Source: Planctomycetota bacterium (lineage in GTDB: Bacteria > Planctomycetota > UBA1135 > JADKAF01). From it: a stretch of DNA of 64,000 bases. Under the pieces are notes generated by a model that was given only the letters and a program-made list of their open reading frames with translations, made no database searches and was not told the DNA's origin. Position numbers and translations under genes: made by a program. This document shows positions 14,762 to 23,504 of the stretch, one piece after another (within the stretch, counting starts at the first letter, position 1; each line of letters begins with the position of its first letter). The stretch covers positions 3,782,001 through 3,846,000 of the forward strand of contig JADKAF010000001.1 of NCBI GenBank assembly GCA_016719295.1, written 5' to 3'.

Positions 14762-16984
14762 TCAGTACGAGAGCGTCCAGCGCAGCCGATTGGTCATCGA
14801 GGCGCCGGGGAGGACCGGGCAAGCGCTGCTCGCCGTGGAGAGCGTCACGAACTGCGTCTCGATCACCGCGCCGGCGAACTCGGGCGAGCACGGGATCGGC
14901 AGCACCTTGTAGTAGCTGCTCCCGGCACGCGAGGCGCTCTCGAAGACCAGCGGGTTCGTCAGCACGCAGGTCCCGCAGGGCAAGCCGAAGCTCGGCAAGC
15001 CCAGATTGAAGAACACCGCGGCGTTGGGGCCGAGACCGGCGACGGAGACCGTGAAGGTCGCGTTCCCCACGGCGAAGGCGCCGTTGGTCGAGGGCGTCCC
15101 TCCCGCGCCGCAGCCGCCGCCGAGATCGACCGGCGGGAAGCCCGCGCTCTGGTTCTCGACGCGCAGCGCGCTGATCCCGCTGGTGAACGGCGGAACGTTG
15201 AGCGCCTCGCTGAAGCTCACCAGCCCGTGATCGCGCGCGAGATCGAAGTCGGTCGCGGAGGCGACGCGGGGGCCGGACTCGCGCACCGCGCCAGCCGTGG
15301 GCCCATCGAGGTCGATCCGCGCGTTGCAGACCGTGCAGTCGTCATCGACCAGCCAGGCGTAGGCGTTGTCCTCGAGGGCGCTGGCGCCCTCGCAATAGAC
15401 GACGCAGTAGCGCGAGCCGAGCCGCGCGACATCGGGGCTGTGCTCGTCGGCGCCGTCGCCATCGAGGATGGTGGCCGGCGTCTGCAGGGTGAGCCCGCTC
15501 GGCGAGGTGCTCACGGTGGCGCAGAGGATATCGCGCGCGGAGTTGGCGACCGAGGAGGAGTAGCGCTCCCAGACCACCATGCCGCCATCGACCGCGGGTC
15601 GTTGATCGTCGAGCACCGCGGATCCGAGGAGCAAGCGCGGACCGATCAAGAAGAGGTTGCGGTCCATGAGCTGCAGCGCGAGGTCGCGGCTCAGGTTCCC
15701 GGTGTAGTCCCAGCCCACGATCACCAGGAAGGTGCTGCTGCAGGCCTTGCTGATCGTCGGGTGATCGAAGTCCGCGCCGCTCGCGAGATTCACGGTCGCT
15801 TGCAGCGCGGGGTTCCCGGCCGCCGGCACCGAGACCTGGCACGCGTCGATGCCCGAGCTCGTCTCCCAGACCACCACGGCGTCGTCGTCGCTGGTGGTCG
15901 AATCTCCCGCTACGACCGCGTCGAACTCGTCCGCGTTGCTCTGCGCGATCGGCAGGATCGCCGAGCGCGCGCCGCTAGAGGCCAGCACCGACGCACAGAG
16001 GATGTCCCTGGGACCGAGCACCCAATTGCTCTCCGTCCAGACGACGAGGAAGCGTCCCGTCGCGCGAATGCCCGCGACGCGAGGCCGACGCGCGGAGTTG
16101 ACCCCCGTCTCGAACGCGATCGCGCTGCCGAGCAGAGCGCCGGTCGCGGCGCTGACGCGGACCCCGTAGAGGTCCGTGTCGTTCGTCGAGAAGCGCACGA
16201 CGTAGGGAACGAGAAACGAGTCGCTCGCGAGATCGTAGGCGCAGTCCGACTCGATCGCGTCGCTCGCGCCGGAGACGGCGAAGAAGGTGCCGATCGGAGG
16301 GTCGAGGGTCAGCGGATACGCCGCGCGCTCGACGAGCTCGCCGGGCAGCGCGAGCTCGAGCCAGCCATCGCGCAGCTTCAGGCTGCCCGGCGTGCGCCGC
16401 CCCTCCGCATCGACGCCGACGACGTGGCCGATCTCGATCCCCGCCTGGCGCTCGAAGAGGAAGCGCAGCGCTCCATCCGCGGACCACGACGGCTCGAGCT
16501 CGGAGCGGACGCGGCAGCGCACGACGAGGTCGCCGCTTCCCGGAGGCCGCTCGGGGAAGACGAAGGACTGCTCGAGCCCCTCGGGACGCACGTCGTAGCG
16601 CTCGATCACGCCACCGCGCTCGTAGAGGATCGCGCGATCGAGGACCTGCGGCGTGCAGCGCGGAGCCGCGACATGCAGCAACCGCTCGCCGCGACGGATG
16701 TCGACGAGTGCTAGCTCGAGCGGGAGGTTGTGAGGGGCCTTCACTCCGAGCGCCGGCGTGAACTCGAGCCCGTCCGCGTCGAATCGACACTTGTAGCTGC
16801 TGCCGAAGGCCAGCCACGCGCCGTCGCTGGGCTCCATCCCGCAGGCGGCGGAGACTTGCTCGCGCGACGCCGCGGGACGTGCGGGCATCTCCTGCGCCAG
16901 CGCCGGCAGAGAAAGTGTGAGAGCGCCGATCCACGCGGGCAGGGCACGCAGGAGGAAGGGCGCGGGATGCGCAGAGGAGCTCAT
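14762..16984 (-). CDS. Secreted protein with LGGGCG-type C-terminal domain (tandem paralogue 2)
   Basis: A protein of 740 residues. A signal peptide (ending ALAQ, about residue 31) is followed by a domain with GSGDLVVRCRV and a long beta-rich central part with repeats like FLVVWTESNW, VWERYSSS and YCVVYCEGAS, probably a propeller. The end begins at VDLGGGCGAGG and holds paired cysteines (CGTC, CSPEF). Order and motifs match the upstream neighbour, so the two arose by duplication. ATG 16984 overlaps the neighbour's TGA by four bases (ATGA), implying coupled translation. No function is known; a surface or matrix role is likely. Confidence 0.8.
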   Translation of the reverse strand: MSSSAHPAPFLLRALPAWIGALTLSLPALAQEMPARPAASREQVSAACGMEPSDGAWLAFGSSYKCRFDADGLEFTPALGVKAPHNLPLELALVDIRRGERLLHVAAPRCTPQVLDRAILYERGGVIERYDVRPEGLEQSFVFPERPPGSGDLVVRCRVRSELEPSWSADGALRFLFERQAGIEIGHVVGVDAEGRRTPGSLKLRDGWLELALPGELVERAAYPLTLDPPIGTFFAVSGASDAIESDCAYDLASDSFLVPYVVRFSTNDTDLYGVRVSAATGALLGSAIAFETGVNSARRPRVAGIRATGRFLVVWTESNWVLGPRDILCASVLASSGARSAILPIAQSNADEFDAVVAGDSTTSDDDAVVVWETSSGIDACQVSVPAAGNPALQATVNLASGADFDHPTISKACSSTFLVIVGWDYTGNLSRDLALQLMDRNLFLIGPRLLLGSAVLDDQRPAVDGGMVVWERYSSSVANSARDILCATVSTSPSGLTLQTPATILDGDGADEHSPDVARLGSRYCVVYCEGASALEDNAYAWLVDDDCTVCNARIDLDGPTAGAVRESGPRVASATDFDLARDHGLVSFSEALNVPPFTSGISALRVENQSAGFPPVDLGGGCGAGGTPSTNGAFAVGNATFTVSVAGLGPNAAVFFNLGLPSFGLPCGTCVLTNPLVFESASRAGSSYYKVLPIPCSPEFAGAVIETQFVTLSTASSACPVLPGASMTNRLRWTLSY

Positions 16985-19131
16985 TGGATCGTCACCCGCA
17001 AGGCGTTGGAGAGGTCGAAGCCGCCGAAGCAGCTGCTGCCCGGCGAGATCCACTGGAAGGTGAACTGGCGTCCGGTCATGTAGAAGTCGATGAACGCAAA
17101 CCAGCGCGCATCGCCGTTCGCATCCGTCACCGCCGGGGCGACGATGCCAGTGAAGGGGTCCGCGATGAGTCGGCACGAGCCGCAGGAGTAGCGCAGCTCG
17201 TCGAAGCCGAGGACGCAGAAGACTGGAGCCGACGGCGCGGCGCCGAGCACCGTCATCTGATGGCTGCCGCGGCTCGGCGAGATCGAGCAGCCGCTGACCG
17301 CTTGCCCGCCACTCCCGCAGCCGCCGCCCAGGTTCGTGACCAACCCGCTCTCGGCGCGGTAGCGCTGGAAGTAGATGCGCCGCCGGAACAGCGATTCCCC
17401 CGACCAGGCGATGGCCGCTTCGGCGCTGGTCAGCGCGCCGCTCGCGGAGCGCGTGCCGATGCGCGGGCTTTGGCTCACGCTGCTCGCTCCGAGGAGCGCG
17501 AAGTCGCCTTCGCACTCCGAGCAGTTGAAGGGATGCACGGAGCGCACGCGCGTGGTCACGACCGGTGTCGCGACGTTCGTTCCATGCCGATAGGCCACGA
17601 GGGCCGAGGTGCCGAGCCAGGCCACGGCGGCCGAGTCCTCGCCATCCCCCGTCGCGGCGACGGCGGTCTCGAGCCCGAGCACGGCGGCGCCGCCGCGGCG
17701 CATCACGCTGCGCGCGTAGACGTCGAGGAGGGGCGAGCCCGATCGCCCAGGCCCCTCATAGGCGACGACGAAGTTGACACCGTCGCCATCCACCTCCGGG
17801 TTCCGTGCCTGCTGGGGCGCGACGAGCTCCGTGATCGGGAACTCCGCCGAGTCGAAGCCTCCGCTGCGATTCGCGAAGCGCCCCCAGACGTTGTCGTCGG
17901 GCGCGTCGCGGGACCAGACGATCAGCCAGCTCCCGCTGCTGCCTCCGCTGCGGCTGATCGCCGTCGCGAACTGGCTCGTCGAAGAGGAGGACACGCTCGT
18001 GGCCGGCCCGACCACCAGGGTGGCGTCCGCTTGATAGAGCACCATCCGCATCGACACGGCTCCGCCGATCGAGGTGACCATGCATGCGGAGAATCCCGCC
18101 GAGGAGGAGGCCTCGCCTCCGATCGCCGGCGATCCGTACGTGGGCCCCTCGTAGATCGTGATCGCCGTCGGCAGCCCGCCCGAGGTCGGCACCGCGCGCA
18201 CCTTGAGTCCGGAAGCGGAGCGCCAGGTGACGACGAAGCCGTCGCGTCCGGCGATGTTCGCGACGCGCGGCTCGCTCACCGACTCCACGGCCCCCCCGTC
18301 GAGGATGAGGATGCCCGTCAGCGGGGCTCCGTCCGCATCGACACGCAAGCCCAGGATGCCGCGGGTGGTCGAGGAGTAGCGTCGGGCCCACGTGACGAGC
18401 CAGGACGAAGTGGAGGCATCCCACGCGAGGTCCGGCTGATCGTCATCGTTCGTGGACGTCGGATCGAAGTACCTGGAGCTGCCGATCAGCGGATCGAGGA
18501 CGAGCGGCAAGCGCGCGCTCTCGACGAACTCCGCCGGCAGCCCGTACTCGAGCATGCCGCCTTCATAGCGCATCGAGCCGACGACGCGATCTCCATCGGC
18601 GTCGATGCCGATCACGGCGCCGAGAACGACGCCGCCGACTTCGGGGAGCTCGAAGCGCAGGCCGTCCGCGCCGACGCTCCCGGCGAGGAGCTCGGTGGTG
18701 ACCCGTCCGCGAACGACGAGATCTCCAGATCCGGTCGGTAGTCGATCGAACACGAAGCTCTGCTTCACGCCGTCGGCGCGCATCGCATAGATCTCGACCA
18801 GCTCGTCGCGCTCGTAGCGGAGCTCGAGCTCCCGCGCGCTCGGAGAACTCGCGCTCACTTCGCGCAGCGCCTCCCCGCGCCCGAAGCTCTCGAGCTCGAA
18901 GCGCCAAGGCAGCAGCCGCGGTGCGCGCTCCCCCAACGCGGGCACGCACTCGAGACCGCGCTCGTCGAAGACGACCTGCAGGCCGGGCACGATGCCGCCG
19001 AAGCGCCCTTCCGCGAGGGCGTGCAGGCCACAGGTGCGTGTGGGAAGGTCCCGGGGAGGGTTGTCTGGCGCCTGTGCGAAAGCGACGCCGAGCAAGACGT
19101 GGGTGGTGAGCGCGAGCAGCGGGATGCGCAT
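16981..19131 (-). CDS. Secreted protein with LGGGCG-type C-terminal domain (tandem paralogue 1)
   Basis: A protein of 716 residues with a signal peptide (about 1-19, ending AFAQ). It has the same plan as the downstream gene: an N-terminal domain with GSGDLVVRGRV and PLVLDPLIGS, a central beta-repeat part with SWLVTWARRY, GFVVTWRSAS and WLIVWSRDAP, and a C-terminal domain opening with NLGGGCGSGG and containing YSCGSC. The repeats resemble those of exported propellers. It is divergent from the kinase gene at 19286 over about 155 bases and overlaps the next gene by four bases. Role unknown; secretion and envelope association are inferred. Confidence 0.8.
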   Translation of the reverse strand: MRIPLLALTTHVLLGVAFAQAPDNPPRDLPTRTCGLHALAEGRFGGIVPGLQVVFDERGLECVPALGERAPRLLPWRFELESFGRGEALREVSASSPSARELELRYERDELVEIYAMRADGVKQSFVFDRLPTGSGDLVVRGRVTTELLAGSVGADGLRFELPEVGGVVLGAVIGIDADGDRVVGSMRYEGGMLEYGLPAEFVESARLPLVLDPLIGSSRYFDPTSTNDDDQPDLAWDASTSSWLVTWARRYSSTTRGILGLRVDADGAPLTGILILDGGAVESVSEPRVANIAGRDGFVVTWRSASGLKVRAVPTSGGLPTAITIYEGPTYGSPAIGGEASSSAGFSACMVTSIGGAVSMRMVLYQADATLVVGPATSVSSSSTSQFATAISRSGGSSGSWLIVWSRDAPDDNVWGRFANRSGGFDSAEFPITELVAPQQARNPEVDGDGVNFVVAYEGPGRSGSPLLDVYARSVMRRGGAAVLGLETAVAATGDGEDSAAVAWLGTSALVAYRHGTNVATPVVTTRVRSVHPFNCSECEGDFALLGASSVSQSPRIGTRSASGALTSAEAAIAWSGESLFRRRIYFQRYRAESGLVTNLGGGCGSGGQAVSGCSISPSRGSHQMTVLGAAPSAPVFCVLGFDELRYSCGSCRLIADPFTGIVAPAVTDANGDARWFAFIDFYMTGRQFTFQWISPGSSCFGGFDLSNALRVTIQ

Positions 19132-19285
19132 GGGATGGAGACTCCTTTGCGCGCCCTAGCCGCAGCGAGTCGCATTCCGCACAGCCTCCGTCGGAAACCC
19201 TGGTGCGCTAGGAGCCTGCAAACGGCTATAGGTGGAGTCCGGGGATGCGCACCCGCCCAGCCCTGCCCCCTTGCGCTCGAGCGCC

Positions 19286-22114
19286 ATGAGCACGCCCCTC
19301 TCGGATCCGAGCCGCTTGGCTCGCGCCATTCGCCTGAGCCTCGAGTTCCGGTCCGCGCAACGCACCGACATCGAGGCCTTCCTGGCCGAGCACGCCGAGC
19401 TGCGCGAGCTGATGGAGCCGATGATCTCCGTCGGCGAGGATCCGGAGGCCGCGCTCCCAGAGGCGCTGCCTCCTCCGCGCGGCGAACGCTTCCGCGTCGG
19501 GATCGAGATCGGCGGCTATCGCCTCGAGCGCCGCCTCGGGGAGGGCGGCATGGGCGCGGTGTTCCTGGCCCTGCAGAAGAGCCTCGATCGCCACGTAGCG
19601 CTGAAGATCCTCACCGCGCCGTCGATGCTGCTCAGCGAGCGCTCGCTCTGGCGCTTCCAGCGCGAAGCGCGTCTGCTCGCCAAGCTCGACCATCCGAACA
19701 TCGTCAAGGTGATCGAGATCGGCGAGCACGAAGGTCGGCCGTACTTCGCGATGGAGTTGGTGGACGGAGCCTCTCTCGCCGTCGTGCTCGCGGCCGTGCG
19801 ACGCGCAGGCCTCGACGGCGCGAGCGCCGCGGTCTATCGGGCCGCGCTGCACGGCAGCCTTCCCGAGGACTCTTCGAGCGCCGAGGCTGCGGAGCCCGCG
19901 AGCAGCTATGTCGCGATCGTCGTCGAGATCGTCGCGCAGATCGCCGACGCGCTCGCCTGCGCGCACGCCGCCGGCGTGGTGCACCGCGACGTGAAGCCGA
20001 GCAACATCCTGCTCCGCAGCGACGGCCGCGCGCTCCTCGCCGACTTCGGCGTGGCGCATCGCGAAGGCGCCGCGGCGCTGACCGTGACGGGGGATCGCGC
20101 CGGCACGCCGACGCATATGTCGCCCGAGCAGGCCCGCGGCGAAGAGCTCGATCACCGCAGCGACCTCTTCTCCCTGGGCGTCGTGCTCTACGAAGCGCTG
20201 ACGCTCGAGCTGCCGTTCCCGGGCGAGACGGCCGAGCAGGTGCTGGCCAGCCTGCTCTCCCGCGAGCCGGTCCCGCCGAGCCACCTGAACCCGGCCGTGT
20301 CGCGCGACCTCGCCGCGGTGGCGCTGAAGGCGCTCGAGAAAGCGCCGGCGCGGCGCTACCCGTCGGCGAGCGCGTTCGCTCGCGACCTCCGCGCCACGCT
20401 GACGGGGCAAGCCGTGAGCGCCCGCTGGCCCGGGCCCTTCGAGCGCGGGCTGCGGCGCCTCCGGCGCGAGCCGTGGAAGGCGGCCGCCCTCGCCCTCGTG
20501 GTCGTCGCGCTGCTCGTGGCCTTCGCCCTCGATCGCGCGCACGCCTCTCGACTGCGCGAGGAATCCGCGCGTACCGCCGCGGCGCTCTCCGATGTGCAGC
20601 GCCTCGCCATCGGCGTGCGCCTCGATCGCGCCGAAGCCGCCGCGCTGGCGTTCCGACGCAGCGACAGCGACGACGATCGGGCTCTCTCGCGCTGGCTGCG
20701 AGAGGATGGCGAGCCGCTCGAGCGCGAGCTCCCGCGCTTGGTCGAGATGCTGGCGCAGCTCCGGCGAGACGCGCTGCCCTATGGGGCGGCGGAGGCGACG
20801 CGGGATCGCGAAGAGCATCCCGAGTACCCGGACCTGCAACGGCTGGAGCAGGAGCTCCAGTTCCGTATGGCTCGCCTCGAGCGCGGATCACCCACGCCCG
20901 AGTCCGACGCCGCGCGTCGCGATCTCTTGCGGGAGGCGGAGGACTCGCTGCGCGAGAAGGTGAGCCAACGACGGACGTGGATGTTCGCGACCGAGGAGCA
21001 GCAGTTCCTGCACGACCAGGTCGCCGCGCTCATCGCGCGCCTCGAGCTCTTCGTCGCCTCGCCGCGCTCTCCGCTGCAGTACGTCCGCCGTCAGCTCGAG
21101 CAGAACCAGATCCTCCACCGGCGCAGCGTCGAAGAGGCCGCGGAGCTATGGGAGAAGTCCGCGGAGTCCATCGCCGCGGACCCGCGCTTCGCGGGCTTCG
21201 TCCTGAAGCCGCAGCGCGGCCTGGTCCCGCTCGGGCCCGATCCGCGCTCCGGGCTCTGGGAGTTCGTGCATCTCCGCTCCGGCGAGCCCGATCGCGAGAG
21301 CCCTTCGCGCCGCGCCGACGGTTCCCTCGAGCCGAGCGACGAGATGGGCATCGTGTTCGTCCTCTTGCCCGGCGGCCCGTTCTCCATGGGTGCGCAGGCC
21401 GACGATCCCGCCGCGCCGAACTACGATGCCGAATCGCGTGAGCACGAGCGGCCGGTGCGCACGGTGGAGCTCGAGCCCTTCTTCCTATCGAAGTACGAGA
21501 TGACCCAAGGGCAATGGAAGCGCCTGACTGGAGGGCACACGCCGAGCTTTCAGTCCGCGGCGAAGACCGCGGTGAATCTGCGCCCGGCCACCTGGCGGCA
21601 TCCCGTGGAGTCCCTCTCGCAGCGCTTCGCGACGACCGCGTTGGAAGAACACGCGCTGCGGCTCCCGACCGAGGCGCAGTGGGAGTACGCCTGCCGCGCG
21701 GGCACGACGACGCCGTGGCCGTTCGAGCGGAAGGACGCCGCGCGCTACGCCAACGTCTCCGATCGCAGCGCGAAAGCCGTGGGAGCGAACTGGCGCTTCG
21801 AAGCCGACCTCGACGACGGCCACGCCGGATCTGCACCCGTCGGCAGCTATCTGCCGAACGCCTTCGGCTTGCACGACCTCTGCGGCAACGTCGCCGAGCT
21901 CGTGGACGATCCGACGGCGCGCTACGATCGCCCCGCGCTGCCGGGCGATGGGCGACACCTCGCCAACTACGGCGAGCAGCGCTGCACCTATCGCGGCGGA
22001 TCCTTCGCGCACTTGCTGAAGCTCGCGCGGAGCTGCGATCGAGACTTGACGGAATCGCGCGAGTTCGTGAGCCAGACCCTCGGCCTGCGCGCCGCGCGCG
22101 CCGTGCAGCGCTGA
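19286..22114 (+). CDS. Ser/Thr protein kinase with transmembrane segment and C-terminal SUMF1-type domain
   Basis: A protein of 942 residues. The cytoplasmic kinase domain runs from about residue 78 to 345: glycine loop LGEGGMGAVF, Lys in VALKIL (107), catalytic HRDVKPSN (about 233-240), metal DFG (about 253), then GTPTHMSPEQA. A short insert lies between the N- and C-lobe helices. One transmembrane helix (AAALALVVVALLVAFAL, about 395-415) follows, then a coiled helical region. From about residue 686 there is a formylglycine-generating-enzyme-type fold (LLPGGPFSMGA, LPTEAQWEYACRAGTTTPWPF, LCGNVAELVDD, YRGGSF), a probable ligand-binding ectodomain. The start is ATG 19286. The convergent ECF sigma gene lies 20 bases away. 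Confidence 0.93.
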   Translation: MSTPLSDPSRLARAIRLSLEFRSAQRTDIEAFLAEHAELRELMEPMISVGEDPEAALPEALPPPRGERFRVGIEIGGYRLERRLGEGGMGAVFLALQKSLDRHVALKILTAPSMLLSERSLWRFQREARLLAKLDHPNIVKVIEIGEHEGRPYFAMELVDGASLAVVLAAVRRAGLDGASAAVYRAALHGSLPEDSSSAEAAEPASSYVAIVVEIVAQIADALACAHAAGVVHRDVKPSNILLRSDGRALLADFGVAHREGAAALTVTGDRAGTPTHMSPEQARGEELDHRSDLFSLGVVLYEALTLELPFPGETAEQVLASLLSREPVPPSHLNPAVSRDLAAVALKALEKAPARRYPSASAFARDLRATLTGQAVSARWPGPFERGLRRLRREPWKAAALALVVVALLVAFALDRAHASRLREESARTAAALSDVQRLAIGVRLDRAEAAALAFRRSDSDDDRALSRWLREDGEPLERELPRLVEMLAQLRRDALPYGAAEATRDREEHPEYPDLQRLEQELQFRMARLERGSPTPESDAARRDLLREAEDSLREKVSQRRTWMFATEEQQFLHDQVAALIARLELFVASPRSPLQYVRRQLEQNQILHRRSVEEAAELWEKSAESIAADPRFAGFVLKPQRGLVPLGPDPRSGLWEFVHLRSGEPDRESPSRRADGSLEPSDEMGIVFVLLPGGPFSMGAQADDPAAPNYDAESREHERPVRTVELEPFFLSKYEMTQGQWKRLTGGHTPSFQSAAKTAVNLRPATWRHPVESLSQRFATTALEEHALRLPTEAQWEYACRAGTTTPWPFERKDAARYANVSDRSAKAVGANWRFEADLDDGHAGSAPVGSYLPNAFGLHDLCGNVAELVDDPTARYDRPALPGDGRHLANYGEQRCTYRGGSFAHLLKLARSCDRDLTESREFVSQTLGLRAARAVQR

Positions 22115-22133
22115 GCGGCGCTGGGCGGCGCTC

Positions 22134-22754
22134 TCAGAGCGCGCCGCGCCGCAGCGCTTCGACCTGATCGGCCAGGCGCGCCAGCGCGCGGTTGAAGCGC
22201 ATGCGCACGGTGTTCTCCGGCACGGCGAGGCGCTCTCCGATCTCCACGAAGGAGAGGCCTTCCCATTCGCGCAGCACGATCACGTCGCGGTCGGCGGGAT
22301 CCACCAGATCGAGCGCCAGGCGCAGCCAGGCCTCCTCCTCGCTGCGCGCCGCTCGATCGCTGGGGCTCGACTTCGTGCGCAGGCGGAGATCGAGCACGAG
22401 GACCGAGTCGCTCGGCAACGGAGCGCTCTGCGCACGTTGGCGCTTCAGCCGCCCGTAGTGCTCGCTCTGCCCGCGGAGCGTGTTCTCGACGATCCGCGAG
22501 ACGATGCGGCGGAACGTGTCGGCGCTCTCGGCGAGGAAGCGCGGCGTGTAACGCAGGATGTCGAGCACCGCCTCCTGCAGGAAGTCCTCGGTGTCGCCGT
22601 GCTCACGCAGGGCCTCCCCGAGACGCTGCCGCACACGCGCACGGATCCACTCGAGATCGCGGCTCACGAGCACGTGGAGCGCCGAGGCGTCGCCGGCATG
22701 CCAGCGCCGCAGCAGATCCAGCGTGTCGTCGGCTTCGGAGCTTTCGGAGCTCAT
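22134..22754 (-). CDS. RNA polymerase ECF-type sigma factor
   Basis: A protein of 206 residues. Region 2 has the core-binding segment GDTEDFLQEAVLDILRY followed by FRRIVSRIVENTLR. A variable linker of about 45 residues leads to region 4, with a helix-turn-helix (LSFVEIGERLAVPENTVRMRFNRALARL). It would direct RNA polymerase to an unknown regulon. No anti-sigma gene follows. Instead it lies tail-to-tail with the receptor-like kinase, an arrangement that suggests joint function. Start ATG 22754 (MSSESSEADD). Confidence 0.9.
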   Translation of the reverse strand: MSSESSEADDTLDLLRRWHAGDASALHVLVSRDLEWIRARVRQRLGEALREHGDTEDFLQEAVLDILRYTPRFLAESADTFRRIVSRIVENTLRGQSEHYGRLKRQRAQSAPLPSDSVLVLDLRLRTKSSPSDRAARSEEEAWLRLALDLVDPADRDVIVLREWEGLSFVEIGERLAVPENTVRMRFNRALARLADQVEALRRGAL

Positions 22755-22860
22755 GGTCCGGGGAGCGGAGGGATGACTCGCGACCGATCCTGAAGCTGGG
22801 ATCGTGGCCTCGTCAAGCTCGGCGCGGACGACGCGGAGCAGCGCTCGGCCAGGTCGACCA

Positions 22861-23457
22861 TCAGGCCCCGTAGCATCCCGGGAACATCGCGCGCTCCACC
22901 GCCTCGATCGCGATGTGCAGGATCTTGATGTGCACTTCCTGGATGCGATCCGAGGTCGTCGCGCGCGGCACGACGATCGGGATGTCGACGAGCGAGCGGA
23001 GCTCGCCGCCGCCCTTGCCGAGGAGGCCTACCGTGGTGATGCCCTTCCGCTGCGCCATCTCGACGGCCTTGCGCACGTTCGGCGAGTTGCCGCTGGTCGA
23101 GATCGCGACGAGGAGATCGCCGCTCTTGCCGTAGGCGTCGACCAAGCGCGCGAAGACCTCGTCGTAGCCGAAGTCGTTCGCGATACAGGTGAGCTGCGAG
23201 GGATCGGAGAACGCCATCGCGGGGAGCGCTGAACGGTCCTTGCGGAAGCGCCCGGTCCACTCCTCGGCGAAGTGCATCGCGTCGCACATGCTGCCGCCGT
23301 TGCCGCAGGACATGAGCAGGCCGCCGCGCGCGAGGGTCGCTTGCGCCGCCGCGGCGAAGCGCGTCACGGCGTCCAGGTTCTGCGGGTCGGCGAGGAAAGC
23401 AGCGAGGGTCTGCGCGGCCTCGTCGAAGGAGGCGCGCACGTGGGCGGACGAGATCAT
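22861..23457 (-). CDS. gmhA: Phosphoheptose isomerase
   Basis: A protein of 198 residues matching the SIS-fold D-sedoheptulose-7-phosphate isomerase family, which makes D-glycero-D-manno-heptose-7-phosphate for lipopolysaccharide core. The phosphate-binding SCGNGGSMCDAMHFAEEW and ISTSGNSPNV motifs are intact, with RFRKDRSALPAMAFSD and the C-terminal HIKILHIAIEAVE helix. The start is ATG 23457. It ends the run of minus-strand envelope genes beginning near 27978. Its presence fits a heptose-containing outer-membrane glycan. Confidence 0.93.
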   Translation of the reverse strand: MISSAHVRASFDEAAQTLAAFLADPQNLDAVTRFAAAAQATLARGGLLMSCGNGGSMCDAMHFAEEWTGRFRKDRSALPAMAFSDPSQLTCIANDFGYDEVFARLVDAYGKSGDLLVAISTSGNSPNVRKAVEMAQRKGITTVGLLGKGGGELRSLVDIPIVVPRATTSDRIQEVHIKILHIAIEAVERAMFPGCYGA

Positions 23458-23504
23458 GGGCGCAGAGGGTAGCGGAACTCGCGAGGCGCGCGAAGAGCGC
23501 GTGT

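Noticed and set aside
13244..16714. A 1156-residue plus-strand open frame.
   Set aside because: It is a shadow of the beta-lactamase-like gene and of the minus-strand secreted protein, with low-complexity Arg/Ala composition. The same applies to other long antisense frames in this GC-rich window.
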